Shown here one piece after another: positions 8,017 through 17,592 of a stretch of DNA of 64,000 bases. This stretch comes from Aureococcus anophagefferens (lineage: Eukaryota; Sar; Pelagophyceae; Pelagomonadales; Pelagomonadaceae). Made by a program: the position numbers and the translations under genes. The notes under the pieces are model-generated. The model did not search any database, had not been told where the DNA came from, and saw only the letters and a program-made list of their open reading frames with translations. Position 1 is the stretch's first letter; every line of letters begins with the position of its first letter. The DNA lies in NCBI RefSeq assembly GCF_000186865.1, contig NW_008705571.1:894530-958529 (forward strand). The letters are read 5' to 3'.

Positions 8017-11000
8017 ATGACCGCGCTGCGGCGCCTGGCGGCGCTCGTCGCGGCGGTGGGCCTCCCCGCGACGAGCGGGTGCTCAAACGTATATGGGTAC
8101 GGGGACTGCTTCCACTACACGGCCATCGACGCGACGTTCCACTGCAGCGAGTTCTTCTGCCCCGGCTGCCCCTACAGCGGCTACTGCGACGAGCTCTGCG
8201 GCTTCTGCGGCGAGTACGGGAGCCTGCTGCGGGACTGCCACGGCGTCGAGGCGCCGTCGGTCTTCATCGGCGACGGGTTGTGCGACGACGGCACGTACCT
8301 CTACGACGGCAAGACCGTGGACTTCGACTGCCCGGCCTTCGGCTGCGACGGCGGCGACTGCCCGTCGGCGTCGGAGTGCGGCACGGACGCGCCGACGCCC
8401 AGCGGGCCGAGGGAGCGCGACGTCTACGCGGCCACCATCGAGGAGATCCAGCGCCGGGCGACGCTCGACTTCGAGGACGACGACGGCGACGACGCGTCCA
8501 TCGTCTTCGACTGCTCGCGGAGCGTGTTGAGCCACCGGGTCGTGCGCGTGTCCGGCGTCGTGTCCGCGGTCGCCGGCACGGGCTTCTACTTCCAGGACGG
8601 CGTCGGCCCGTGGAGCGGCCTCTTCGCGCACGCGGGGTCGACCGCGGCCGTCCTGTCCTCGCTGCGCGTCGGCGACGTCGTGGACGTCGTCGGCTACGTC
8701 GACGAGCACCTGGGCCAGACGCAGGTCGAGGTCGCGGGCGACGACGCCTTCGGCGTGGCGGTCGTCGGGCGGGCGGCGCCCTACGCGGCCGTCGACGTCG
8801 CGACGGCGACGCTCGGCGCGTACCGGCGCCGCGAGCGCGACGACGTCGACGGCGCCCGCTGCCCGGACGCCGGCGAGCCCTACGAGGGCGTCCTCGTGCG
8901 CGTGTCGGACGTCGCGCTGTCAGGGTCCGCGGACGCGTTCGGCCGCGTCGCCGCGGACGACGGCTCCGGCGGCACGCTCCTGGACTCGTCGTCGGCCTTC
9001 GACACGGCGGCCTACCTCGCGGCCCTCGTCCGGCCCCACGACGGCTGCCGGAGCGGCGCCATCTGGGAGCCGCCGCGCCAGGACTGGGACGACTACGGCC
9101 TCACGAGCGGCGACGCGCTCTGCGACTACGGCGGCGTGGTCCTGGCGTCGGTCACGGGCGTCGCGCGCTACGCCTGGAAGTGCGCCACGCCCCAGGACCA
9201 CCTCGCGTGCCTCGCCGGCGGCGCGCGGATGGATTTCACGTTCGCCGTCGCGCCGCGGCACCCGCGCGACCTCCGGCTGGCGCCCGAGTCCTTCGACGTC
9301 GCGGACGACGCCGTCGCGCCGGCGCCGACCTGGGCCGCCGACGGCGTCGTCGCCCTCGCGTCCGTCGCGGCGCTCCAGGCGTCGACGGCGCCGGACGACG
9401 GCGCGGCGCCGGCCTTCGACTGCGGGCCGTCGCGGTACGAGGGCGCGACGGTCGCGCTGTCGGCCGTCGTCTCCGCGACGGACTCCTTCGGCTTCTACAT
9501 GCAGGACGGAGCGGCGCGGCACGGCGGCGTCTACGTGGCCCTGCTCGCGCGGGCCGTCCACGGCGTGGCGACGGCGTCCGGCGCGCCGCTCGCGCTCGCG
9601 GATCTGGGGCCCGGCGACGCCGTCGACGTCGTCGGTCTGGTCGTGGAATCCATGGGGTCCACGGTGCTGGAAGCCGTCGACGTCGTCGTCACGGGGTCGG
9701 GGACGCTGGAGGCCCTGGCGATCCGCTCGGGGGACCTCGGCGGCGGCTTCCGCGACGTCGAGGCCTCGGGCTGCTTCTCGGCCGGCGAGGGCCTCGAGTC
9801 GCTGCTCGTGGCCGTGGACGACGTCGACGTCGCCGTCTACGACGGCGCCGACTACTGCCCGACGTGCCTGGGGCGCCTGCCGTTCGACGACGGCTCGGGC
9901 GCGGCGCTCCTGGACGACGCGCTCTACGCGGGCGGCGTCCTCGAGCGCGACGTCACGGAGCGGACCGTGTTCGGCGACGGCGTGTCGACGGCGCCCCTGG
10001 CGGCGCTGACGGGCGTCGTGCGCTACGCCTACGCCTGCGAGAACCGGGAGGACCCCGTCTACTGCCTGAGCCGCGGCGCGGGCCTCGGCTTCGCGTACGT
10101 CGTCGCGCCGCGGACGGCGGCGGACCTGCGCTACGAGGTCGAGGCGCCCGACGACCGGCCGAGCCTGCTCGACAAGCAGCGGCGGCGGGGGCGGCGCGTG
10201 GACGTGGCGACGGTCGTCGCCGTCGGCGTGCTGGCCGTGAGCGCGGGGCTGTTGCTCGGCGCGCTCGTCGCGCTGCGCCGCGTGTTGTGCGCCTGCCCGA
10301 GCAAGCCCGTCGGCGCGCGCGTGGACCCGGGCATGGCGCTGCCCCAGCACCAGATCGAGATCCCCGTCGCGCAGGCGCGCGTCGTGCCGGACGCGGCGGA
10401 GGCGCCCGACGACGGCGTGCCGCTCGCGGACGCGCGGCCGCGGCGGCGCGACCCGAGCCAGATGACGTTCCGCATCCGCCTCCGCGACGGGCCCCGGCCG
10501 CCCGCGCCCGCGCCCCGGGCCGTCTCCGAGGGCGCCGCGCCGCCGCCGCCGGATCGGAGCGCGCCGCCGGAGGCGACCGCGGTCTTCGACGACCCGGCGA
10601 CGGTGGCCGAGCCCGTGCCCGTCGACGGCTTCGCCTACGTGCCGGCGCCCCGGCCGCGCCGCGACAGCGACGACAGCCGGTCCTCGGACGAGCCCTACGC
10701 CGAGGACCGGCTCCCGCGGCCGCACCCGCGGGGGCGCCAGACCTACATCATCCGCGGCCTGCGCCGGCCGCCGCGGTCGCCACGGCCGGACGAGGCGCCG
10801 GCGCCGGAGTCGTCCGAGGCCGCGCGGCACGCGCCGCCGCCCGCGCTCGCGGGGCCGCCGCCGCGCTCGCCGGAGCCCGAGGAGCCCGCGGAGGAGGCCA
10901 AGGACGAGAGCGGAGGCCCGAGGCCCCGCGCACCGGCGTTCGCGTCCGCCGACGAGGAGAAGGCCGACGAGGAGGTCGTCTTCAAGAGCGGCCGCGACTC

Positions 11001-11061
11001 GCCCGCGCGCCTCGCGCCGGACGCGGAGGAGGCCGAGGAGTCGGGCGCGCGGCCGGACTAG
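8017..11061 (+). CDS. Type I membrane protein with LNR-like and two OB-fold-like domains
   Basis: A 1014-residue protein. A signal peptide (about 1-20) leads into a Cys-rich segment to about residue 75. Then comes an LNR/Notch-like unit (GDGLCDDG, then DFDCPAFGCDGGDC, about 85-117), a calcium-binding fold. Two copies of an OB-fold-like module follow: VVRVSGVVSAVAGTGFYFQD near 175 and a second near 470-560 (SAVVSATDSFGFYMQDG, GDAVDVVGLVVE). Such modules occur in front of extracellular nuclease or metallophosphatase domains, but no catalytic domain is present here. A membrane helix lies at about 729-756. The tail of about 255 residues is Pro/Arg/Glu-rich, disordered and presumably cytoplasmic. 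Probably a surface protein; the ligand is unknown. Confidence 0.75.
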   Translation: MTALRRLAALVAAVGLPATSGCSNVYGYGDCFHYTAIDATFHCSEFFCPGCPYSGYCDELCGFCGEYGSLLRDCHGVEAPSVFIGDGLCDDGTYLYDGKTVDFDCPAFGCDGGDCPSASECGTDAPTPSGPRERDVYAATIEEIQRRATLDFEDDDGDDASIVFDCSRSVLSHRVVRVSGVVSAVAGTGFYFQDGVGPWSGLFAHAGSTAAVLSSLRVGDVVDVVGYVDEHLGQTQVEVAGDDAFGVAVVGRAAPYAAVDVATATLGAYRRRERDDVDGARCPDAGEPYEGVLVRVSDVALSGSADAFGRVAADDGSGGTLLDSSSAFDTAAYLAALVRPHDGCRSGAIWEPPRQDWDDYGLTSGDALCDYGGVVLASVTGVARYAWKCATPQDHLACLAGGARMDFTFAVAPRHPRDLRLAPESFDVADDAVAPAPTWAADGVVALASVAALQASTAPDDGAAPAFDCGPSRYEGATVALSAVVSATDSFGFYMQDGAARHGGVYVALLARAVHGVATASGAPLALADLGPGDAVDVVGLVVESMGSTVLEAVDVVVTGSGTLEALAIRSGDLGGGFRDVEASGCFSAGEGLESLLVAVDDVDVAVYDGADYCPTCLGRLPFDDGSGAALLDDALYAGGVLERDVTERTVFGDGVSTAPLAALTGVVRYAYACENREDPVYCLSRGAGLGFAYVVAPRTAADLRYEVEAPDDRPSLLDKQRRRGRRVDVATVVAVGVLAVSAGLLLGALVALRRVLCACPSKPVGARVDPGMALPQHQIEIPVAQARVVPDAAEAPDDGVPLADARPRRRDPSQMTFRIRLRDGPRPPAPAPRAVSEGAAPPPPDRSAPPEATAVFDDPATVAEPVPVDGFAYVPAPRPRRDSDDSRSSDEPYAEDRLPRPHPRGRQTYIIRGLRRPPRSPRPDEAPAPESSEAARHAPPPALAGPPPRSPEPEEPAEEAKDESGGPRPRAPAFASADEEKADEEVVFKSGRDSPARLAPDAEEAEESGARPD

Positions 11062-11094
11062 AGTGTGTTTGTACGAACGCCGCGGCGGCGCGCG

Positions 11095-11382
11095 CTAGAG
11101 GCTCCGGTCCACGTCCGTCGGCGACTGCATGCTGTAGCCGGGCAGGTCGCTGAGCCGTCGCCTCGCGTAGCGCGGGGGCGTCGTCGCCGCGGGACGGGCG
11201 GCGCAGCCCCCGAAGAGGAACGAGATGCCCTTGTTCGGCTCGCCGGAGTGCTGGCGCGGCGGCGGCGGCGGCGGCGGCGCGTAGGAGGGCCGCGCGTCGT
11301 CCGCGTGGGTTTTGTGGGCGAGGACGGGCTTGGCGCGGACGACGCCGCCTTCCTGCGACCGCTGCGCGACGCAGAAGTTCAT
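11095..11382 (-). CDS. Small hypothetical protein
   Basis: 95 residues from the ATG at 11382. It has a poly-Pro run (YAPPPPPPPRQ), then GISFLFGGCAARPA and a basic C-terminus. The frame also stays open upstream to 11523, where a 20-bp tandem repeat (TAGTAACCAGA twice) lies before the ATG, so an upstream exon is possible; a second minus-strand ORF (11602-11411) is a candidate for it, but no splice join was found. It converges on the LNR/OB gene with a 33-bp gap and is divergent from the sulfatase gene. No family recognised. Confidence 0.4.
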   Translation of the reverse strand: MNFCVAQRSQEGGVVRAKPVLAHKTHADDARPSYAPPPPPPPRQHSGEPNKGISFLFGGCAARPAATTPPRYARRRLSDLPGYSMQSPTDVDRSL

Positions 11383-11607
11383 CTGGTTACTATGGGTTCG
11401 CTTCTGGTTACTATAGGCTCGCGGTGAAGGCGCCTGCGAGGCGTCGCTGTCCGAGTCGGGCTGCCTCTGGCGGTCGCGGCCGCCGGTGCGCTTGAATAGC
11501 GTCGAGTTTGGGCACACGACCAATGAAACCTTGGGCTGCCCAATCTTCGCTCGTCAACTCAGCAAAGTTGCCTTCAATCACATTTCGATGATGCAAACAC
11601 ACTTAAG

Positions 11608-13356
11608 ATGGGTAAAGCACTGCCTATCATCCTCCCGTTGGGCGTCGTCGCACTCGTCCTCGCCGTCGGGACCTATGTGCGTCGTCAGCACGGCGCGACG
11701 ACGCTGTCCTTTGCGGCGAGCGCCGACGCGGCTGCCCTGGACGCGGCTGCCCTGGAGGCGGCTGCCCCCCCGGCCGAAAGCGAGCGCCCCCACATCCTCT
11801 TCGTCATCGCGGACCAGCACCGCCACGACGCCATCGGCGGCGGGCTCATCCCCGCCGGGCTCACGCCGGCGCTCGACCGGCTCCGGCGCGAGGGCGCGAC
11901 GTTCGCGAGCCACTACACGTCCACTCCCTCCTGCACGCCGAGCCGCGCGGCGATCCTGACGGGCCGCAAGCCCTGGCACCACGGCATGTTGGGTTTTGGC
12001 GACATCGCCCTCACGTACCCCTACGCGGAGCTGCCGCGTTGCCTCGCGCGCGTCGGCTACGCCACGGTGTCCGTCGGCAAGAACCACTTCTACAACGAGA
12101 TGTCGGGCGGCGAGAACCCCGGCCACGGCTTCGCGAAGCGCTACACCTACGACGGCATCATCGCCGAGTTCGACTCCTACGACCGGTGGTTCAACGCGTC
12201 GCTGCCCGGCCGCGACCCGCTCGCGACGGGCATCGCCGAGTTCGGCGAGGAGCTCGCGTTCGACGACTACCGCGGCGCGCCCTACGCCTACGACGAGCAA
12301 TTCCACCCGACGGCCTGGGTCGGCGCGACGGCGCGGGGCGCGCTGCGGCGGCACGCGGCGTCGAACGCGTCCGCGCCGCTCTTCCTCAAGGCCTCGTTCC
12401 ACCGGCCGCACTCGCCCTACGACCCGCCGGCGCGCGTCCTCGCCAAGTTCGAGGACCCGGCGGCGTGCGTCGTGCCCGGCGCGGATATGAGTGTCGACGG
12501 CTGGGACGCCCAGTTCGCCCAGGGCCGCAACTACACGGACCTGCCCTACGGCGGCGCGCCCGACGTCGCCATGTTCTGCGGCGACATCGGCGCGAAGCAC
12601 GTGCGCAAAACGCGCGGCGCCTACCTCGCGTCCGTCGCTTTTGTGGATGAGCACCTGGGGTTGATGCTGGACGAGCTCGATGCGTTGGGCATGGCGGACC
12701 GGACCTTCGTGCTCTACGTCGGGGACCACGGCGACATGCAGGGCGACCATTATCTTTGGCGCAAGGGCTTCCCCTTCGAGGGGTCGGCGCACGTGCCGCT
12801 CATCGTGCGCTGGCCCGAGGCCTACGTGCCGCTCTCCGCGTCGCGCGGCGTCGCGCTGGCGTTCGTCACGGAGCACCGCGACCTGCTGCCGACGTTCCTC
12901 GACGCCGCGGGCGCCGCGGGCTCGCTCGAGCCCCGCGAGGCGGTCGACGGCCGGTCCCTGCTGGACCTGTTGCGCGGGGACAACGCGACGTGGCGGTCCT
13001 GGGTCGACCTCGAGCACGACCCGGGCACGCTGGGGGCGGTGTGCTTCGAGAACACGACGAACCACTGGAACGCGCTCACCGACGGGTCGACGACGAAGTA
13101 CGTCTTCGACGCGCACACGCTCGAGGAATTTTTGTTCGACCTGCCCCGCGAGCGCGAGAACCTCGCGGCGGCGCAGCCCGAGCGGCTCGCGCTGTGGCGA
13201 CGAAGGCTCGTCGCGCACTTCGAGGACGAGAAGCGCGGCGACGCGTGGGTCAAGGACGGCGTCCTCCAGCGGCGCACGGGGAGCATCCTCTACTCGCCCT
13301 TCTACCCCGCAGACGTGCCGGGCCGCGCCTTCGACGGCGCGCCGCGAGCGACATAA
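11608..13356 (+). CDS. Sulfatase (arylsulfatase family)
   Basis: 582 residues. A hydrophobic stretch at 5-21 is a signal anchor or signal peptide. The sulfatase fold starts at RPHILFVIADQHRHD (60-74). The catalytic signature SCTPSRAAILTGR has Cys109 in C-T-P-S-R, the site turned into formylglycine by the FGE enzyme. Other marks are VGKNHFYNE, FHRPHSPYDPP, and YVGDHGDMQGDHYLWRKG near 370-390 with metal-binding Asp and His. Length is typical. It hydrolyses a sulfate ester, probably of a glycan in the secretory route or outside the cell. Its 3' end overlaps a decayed tandem duplication. Substrate specificity cannot be read from sequence. Confidence 0.9.
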   Translation: MGKALPIILPLGVVALVLAVGTYVRRQHGATTLSFAASADAAALDAAALEAAAPPAESERPHILFVIADQHRHDAIGGGLIPAGLTPALDRLRREGATFASHYTSTPSCTPSRAAILTGRKPWHHGMLGFGDIALTYPYAELPRCLARVGYATVSVGKNHFYNEMSGGENPGHGFAKRYTYDGIIAEFDSYDRWFNASLPGRDPLATGIAEFGEELAFDDYRGAPYAYDEQFHPTAWVGATARGALRRHAASNASAPLFLKASFHRPHSPYDPPARVLAKFEDPAACVVPGADMSVDGWDAQFAQGRNYTDLPYGGAPDVAMFCGDIGAKHVRKTRGAYLASVAFVDEHLGLMLDELDALGMADRTFVLYVGDHGDMQGDHYLWRKGFPFEGSAHVPLIVRWPEAYVPLSASRGVALAFVTEHRDLLPTFLDAAGAAGSLEPREAVDGRSLLDLLRGDNATWRSWVDLEHDPGTLGAVCFENTTNHWNALTDGSTTKYVFDAHTLEEFLFDLPRERENLAAAQPERLALWRRRLVAHFEDEKRGDAWVKDGVLQRRTGSILYSPFYPADVPGRAFDGAPRAT

Positions 13357-13433
13357 AAATAGCTTCAAGTTACGTATACACCGTGACGATTAATATTCGA
13401 CGGCGCGCCGCGACTCGCAGCGACATACAAAAC
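13330..13433. repeat. Decayed tandem duplication over the sulfatase stop codon
   Basis: The segment at 13330-13358 (TTCGACGGCGCGCCGCGA, then GCGACATA) recurs at 13396-13432 with a 5-6 base insertion. The first copy contains the sulfatase TAA. The second copy lies just before the stop codon of the convergent NRAMP gene at 13436. Confidence 0.7.
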
Positions 13434-13435
13434 GG

Positions 13436-15245
13436 TTACACGAGGTCGCGCGTCGCGTCCGGGTTCTTCCCGCAGCAGCACACCTGCTCCGTCGGGTCGA
13501 CGGGCGTCGCGAGGCCGTGCTTGGGCACGCGGCCCTTTGCGCGGAGCTCGATCTCCTGGCGCAGGAACGCGGCGACGGCGTCGTCGTCCTTCGCGGGCGC
13601 CTCCGGCGCGGCCCTTGGTCGGAACGCGAGGGACACGGCGTAGAGGTACGCGAGCGTCGCGAGGGACACGCCGGCCGCGTAGGCCGGCGGGCGGTCGAAC
13701 ACGTCCACGAGCGCGTACTGGTAGACGAGGATGAGATTCACGGCGAGAACCACGACGCTCGCCGTCGTGACGACGCGGTTCAGCCGCGGCCCGTTGGCGA
13801 AACGCCCCATCAATCGTTCGTCGCGCGCGAGGTGGAGCAGCGGGAGCATCGCGAAGGGGAGGCACGCCGACTGGAGCACGTTGAGCATCTCGTTGAAGGA
13901 GTTGCGCTGGCCCATGGGACTCACGGCGACCAAGACCGCGGGGCCCAGCGCGAGGAAGCGCGACAGGGCGACGCGCTTCCAGCGGGCGACGTCCCAGTCG
14001 AAGAAGCCCTCCATGACGTACTGCCCCGCGATCGTCGCCGCCGTCGTCGACGCCTGGCCCGCCGCCAACAGTCCGACGCCAAAAATCACCGCGCCGCTCC
14101 GCCCGAGCACGGCGCCCAGGGCCGGCGCCGCCGCGCCGAGGCCGATCGTCGAGCAGGTGCCCGACAGTAAATTGGAAGCGCACGCCGCGCCCGGTGTCCC
14201 GTCGCCCGCGGCGTCCGGCACGCACGCGGTCTCGTCGCCGCAGGCCGCGGACCAAAAGAAAGCGGCGAACGCCGCGACGACGGCCATGTTCACGACGAAG
14301 GAGAGCAGCAGGCTCAGCGCCGAGTCCGCGAGCGTGTAGCGGAGCGCGTCCCGCACGCGCGCGGCCCGCGTCCGGTCCGCGACGGCGGAACGCACGAGCC
14401 CGCTGTGCAGGTAGAGGTTGTGGGGCCTACAAGGGTGACAGGGTCCGATTTCTTCTCGTTTCCCGGCGGGAAGTGCGCGAAAAAGCACTCCTGTCACTCG
14501 ACGCTGTGTGGGGCATGACGACGGCGCCGACCGTGCCGACGGCCTGCGTGAGCATCGACGGCCGCATGGTCGGCACGGCGAGGCCGTAGAGCAAGGGCCC
14601 GGGCTCGGACGGCGCCGCGGCCCAGACGCCGATGAAGGCGACGGCGAGCGTGACGACGAGCGCGCCGATGGCCGCCTCGAGCGCGCGCCAGCCGAGGCGT
14701 TGGACCAAGAAGAAGGTGCAGGTGTCGATGGCCGTCACGACGCAGCCCGCCCAGAGCGGCAGGCCGAACAAGATCCGCAGGCCCGTCGCCGTGCCGAGCA
14801 CCTCCTGGACGTCGCTGCCGACGATCGCGAGCTCCGCGGCGCCGTAGAGGAGGAGCGACACGCGCGGTCCGTAGGCGCGCTTCACGCATTTCGCCAGCGT
14901 CTCGCCCGTGACGACGCCGAGCCGCGCGGCCATCTCCTGGAGCAGGAGCCCGCCGGCCGTCGCCCAGAAGAGCACCCAGAGCAGCGAGTAGCGCGTATAG
15001 GCGCCGAGCTGCAGGTCGCTCTCGAGGTTGCCCGGGTCCAGGTATGCCAGGCTCATCAACCAGCCCGGGCCGGCGAAGGCCGCGAACTTGCGCCAGGACC
15101 AGGCGAACGGGCGCAGGCGCCGCGTGGGCAGCTTGCCTTCCTCCGCCGCTCCGTAGGACGGCTCCTCCGCCTCGTAGTCCGAGTCCGACGAGTCGAAGGC
15201 CACCGGCGCGCGCTCCTCGAGGCCATCCTCGATGGGCTGGTCCAT
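13436..15245 (-). CDS. NRAMP divalent-metal transporter
   Basis: Exons 15245-14515 and 14426-13436 give 573 residues. NRAMP marks: YLDPGNLESDLQLGA in the first membrane helix (the DPGN metal-binding motif) and MPHNLYLHSGLV in the sixth (the MPHN motif), the latter made only after splicing. About 10-12 hydrophobic helices follow the expected spacing. The N-terminus is acidic and cytoplasmic; the C-terminus carries an unusual Cys-Cys-Cys cluster (EQVCCCGKN). The family moves Mn2+ or Fe2+ with protons. The intron interrupts the codons of the metal-binding motif itself. Plasma, vacuolar or plastid membrane location is not decidable. Confidence 0.9.
14427..14514 (-). mobile_element. Introner element in NRAMP, 88 nt, perfect 8-bp target duplication
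   Basis: The 8-mer GCCCCACA occurs immediately before the insert (14514-14507) and immediately after it (14426-14419). The inner ends carry the inverted octamer GTGACAGG / CCTGTCAC. Splicing from the first GC to the terminal TAG restores ATG-CCC-CAC-AAC (MPHN) exactly. This ending differs from the GTGACGAT family seen in the reductase and CDC23 genes, so it is a second subfamily. Confidence 0.9.
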
Positions 15246-15331
15246 CGGCGCGGCGATTGCGCGCTTTTATTTTGTCGATGCAGAAGTGCGCGACGTCACA
15301 CGGGTAGAGCAGTGCACGATCAACATCAACC

Positions 15332-17335
15332 TTAGGTGTCCCCGAGGAAGCGGACGGCGACGGGGTCCCCGGCGTTGACGAGGACGCCGGCGACGAGGTT
15401 CTCGGCGCAGTTGAGGCGGAGGCTCGGGAAGCGGTCGTTGCGGCCGTTGTACTCCGGCGCGAGGAGCCGCGCGTCCGCGAAGCGGTCGACGATGTCGAGG
15501 AGCTCCGCGTGCGTCGGCGCGCGCCGCGCGCCGTCGTCGTCGGAGGCGAGGGCCACGAGGCGCTTCGCGCGGCGCGCGACGTCGTCGAAGCCCGCGACCT
15601 CGGCGCGCCGCGCCTTGAGCTCGACGCAGAGCGCGACGAGCACGAGCCGCTCGAGCGGCGCGGCGTGCTCGACGGCGGCGAGGTACGCGGACGCGGTCAA
15701 CGCGCGGTGCGCGGCGTTGACGTCGGCGATGGACACCTCGTCGCCGCCGTCGCCGCCCGCGCGCCGCCGGTCCGCGCAGACGTCCGTGGCCTTGGCGCAG
15801 ATCTGGAGCGCGCGGCGGATGTCGCCGGAGTACGCCGCGACCTTGCGCGCGGCCATGGTCACGGCCTGGCCGCTGAAGGCGCCCCGCAAGTCGTCGCGGT
15901 CCAGGCGCTGGTGGACGATGGCCTCGACCTGCTCGCGGCCGTACGGCGGGAACGTCAGCCGGCGGCCGCCGAGCCGCGACCGGACCTTGGGGTCGAGCCG
16001 CTCGGGCAGGTCCATCGTGTTCGCGATGCCCACGACGCACAGATTCGCGCCCGCGCGGCTCGGCCAGTCGAACAGGTTGTAGAGCACGTCCTGGCGCTGC
16101 GTGACCATGTAGTCGAGCTCGTCGACCAAAAGCACCGCGGGCCTCGCGCCGTCCCGGCCGCCCTTGGCGCCGAAGAGCTTCTCTAGGCACCGCGCCGCGG
16201 CCTCCGCGCCGCGCTTCTCGCCGCCCAGCGCCTCCCAGAGCACGGCGTAGGCGTGGGCCGGCTGGGGCAGCCGCATGGCGTTGATCTCGACGAAGTCGAA
16301 GTCCCGGGACTTGCGCAGGTCGCCGACGACCTCGCGCACCGTCGCCGTCTTGCCCGTGCCGGGCATGCCGCTCACGTAGAGCGTGCGGCCGTCGCCCCGC
16401 GACGCCGCGAGCGCCTCCTCGAGGAAGTCGGCGACGGCGCCGCGCTCGGCCTCGCGGCACGGGAGCGGCGTCGGCGCCGCGGAGAGCTGGAGCGCCGCCG
16501 CCGCGCGCCGGAGCCGCTTCGTCACGTCGTCGCCCTCGTCGCGCGGCGGCCGCGCGGACCAGCGGCCGTCGCCCTCGTCGTCGCTGCTCTCGGAGACGAC
16601 GTCGCCGTCCCAGGCCGCCGCGGACCGCTTCGTGCCTACCAAACACCGTGTGTCTTCCCGGTCAAAAGCTCTCGCAAATACGGTCGCGGGACGCCGCGTC
16701 GCGCCCTTGGCGCGCCGCGCGCAGGCCAGCGCGCGGCTCATGCGCTCGGACGCCGGGCCGACGCGGACGAGCGTCCGCGACGCCAACCGCCAGACGTAGC
16801 GGCAGAAGAAGGCGTCGCGCGCCGCGAGCTTGTCGTCCGCCGTGGCCCGCGGCAGCGCGGAAAAGGCGTCCGCGTCGAGCACCGCCACGCGCGCCATGAG
16901 GCTACTCGCGGGCACCTCGTCGACGTGGTCCGTCTCGAAGACCTCGCGGAGCGGGTGCGCGCGCGCGGCCGCGGGCCGGTGCTTCGCGGGCTTGATCTCC
17001 TCGGCGCAGTAGAACCAGCGCACCTCGACCCAGGGCTCGTCGGGCCCGTCGCCGTCGCCCGGCGGCCACCAGATCTGTAGAATCTGCGCCGCCGCGTGGT
17101 TCGTCGCCTCGCCGTCCGGGCCCGCGGGGCCCTCGAGGCAGACGATGACGCAGTCGCCGACGGCGAAGGTCGTCGCGCTGTCCCTGTAGGAGAAGGAAGT
17201 GCGGAAGCGCGACCCGTCGCCGCCGACGCGCAGCGGCTCGCCGCCGGGCTCGACGACCGTCGACGCGTCGACGACGACGACGCCGCCGGCGTCCCGCGGC
17301 CGCACGTCGCGCCGCGTCCAGCGCGCGTAGAACAT
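15332..17335 (-). CDS. ORC1: Origin recognition complex subunit 1 (ORC1)
   Basis: The frame is open for 667 codons. With the internal 69-nt introner removed the product is 644 residues. The N-terminal BAH domain (about 40-190) has FAVGDCVIVCLEG, WVEVRWFYCAEE and HVDEVPASSL. The AAA+ domain (about 290-480) has Walker A GMPGTGKTATVRE, Walker B VLLVDELDYM, sensor 1 VVGIANTMDLPERL and an arginine region KVRSRLGGRRLTFPPY. A winged-helix region follows (about 560-640). Together BAH plus AAA+ identify ORC1 rather than CDC6. It binds origins and loads MCM helicase in the nucleus. It is head to head with PRP38, 257 bp apart. The protein is shorter than animal ORC1 because the linker is brief. Confidence 0.9.
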   Translation of the reverse strand: MFYARWTRRDVRPRDAGGVVVVDASTVVEPGGEPLRVGGDGSRFRTSFSYRDSATTFAVGDCVIVCLEGPAGPDGEATNHAAAQILQIWWPPGDGDGPDEPWVEVRWFYCAEEIKPAKHRPAAARAHPLREVFETDHVDEVPASSLMARVAVLDADAFSALPRATADDKLAARDAFFCRYVWRLASRTLVRVGPASERMSRALACARRAKGATRRPATVFARAFDREDTRCLVGTKRSAAAWDGDVVSESSDDEGDGRWSARPPRDEGDDVTKRLRRAAAALQLSAAPTPLPCREAERGAVADFLEEALAASRGDGRTLYVSGMPGTGKTATVREVVGDLRKSRDFDFVEINAMRLPQPAHAYAVLWEALGGEKRGAEAAARCLEKLFGAKGGRDGARPAVLLVDELDYMVTQRQDVLYNLFDWPSRAGANLCVVGIANTMDLPERLDPKVRSRLGGRRLTFPPYGREQVEAIVHQRLDRDDLRGAFSGQAVTMAARKVAAYSGDIRRALQICAKATDVCADRRRAGGDGGDEVSIADVNAAHRALTASAYLAAVEHAAPLERLVLVALCVELKARRAEVAGFDDVARRAKRLVALASDDDGARRAPTHAELLDIVDRFADARLLAPEYNGRNDRFPSLRLNCAENLVAGVLVNAGDPVAVRFLGDT
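16636..16704 (-). mobile_element. Introner element in ORC1, 69 nt, no in-frame stop
   Basis: The insert shares CGAGAGCTTTTGACCGG with the CDC23 copy and the TTGACCGG core with the reductase copy. It begins GCGCGACG and is followed by GCACGAAG (6 of 8 identical). Removal joins codons to give RAKGTKRSAAAW. As the length is 3 x 23 and there is no stop, it can be read through as 23 extra residues in the linker between BAH and AAA+. Confidence 0.8.
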
Positions 17336-17592
17336 GGCGTTCGTGAGCTGCGGCGATGCAATGCGAGCCCTACTGCGTGCGCGCGGCGGCTGTCGCGCGG
17401 CGGGAGAGCTCGGCTGCTCAAATGGAGAGCCTGGTGCATCACTGGCCTGGCTCCTGACGATGCCGCCGAGGTGCCGCGCAGCTCAGCCTCGTCGCGCGCC
17501 GCCTCCGCCTTCGCGACGCGCGCCGGGCCCCCGCCGAGGCCCCGAGACCGCACCTTGACGCCCCGCGCCGCCGCACCCACCCAAACAACACC

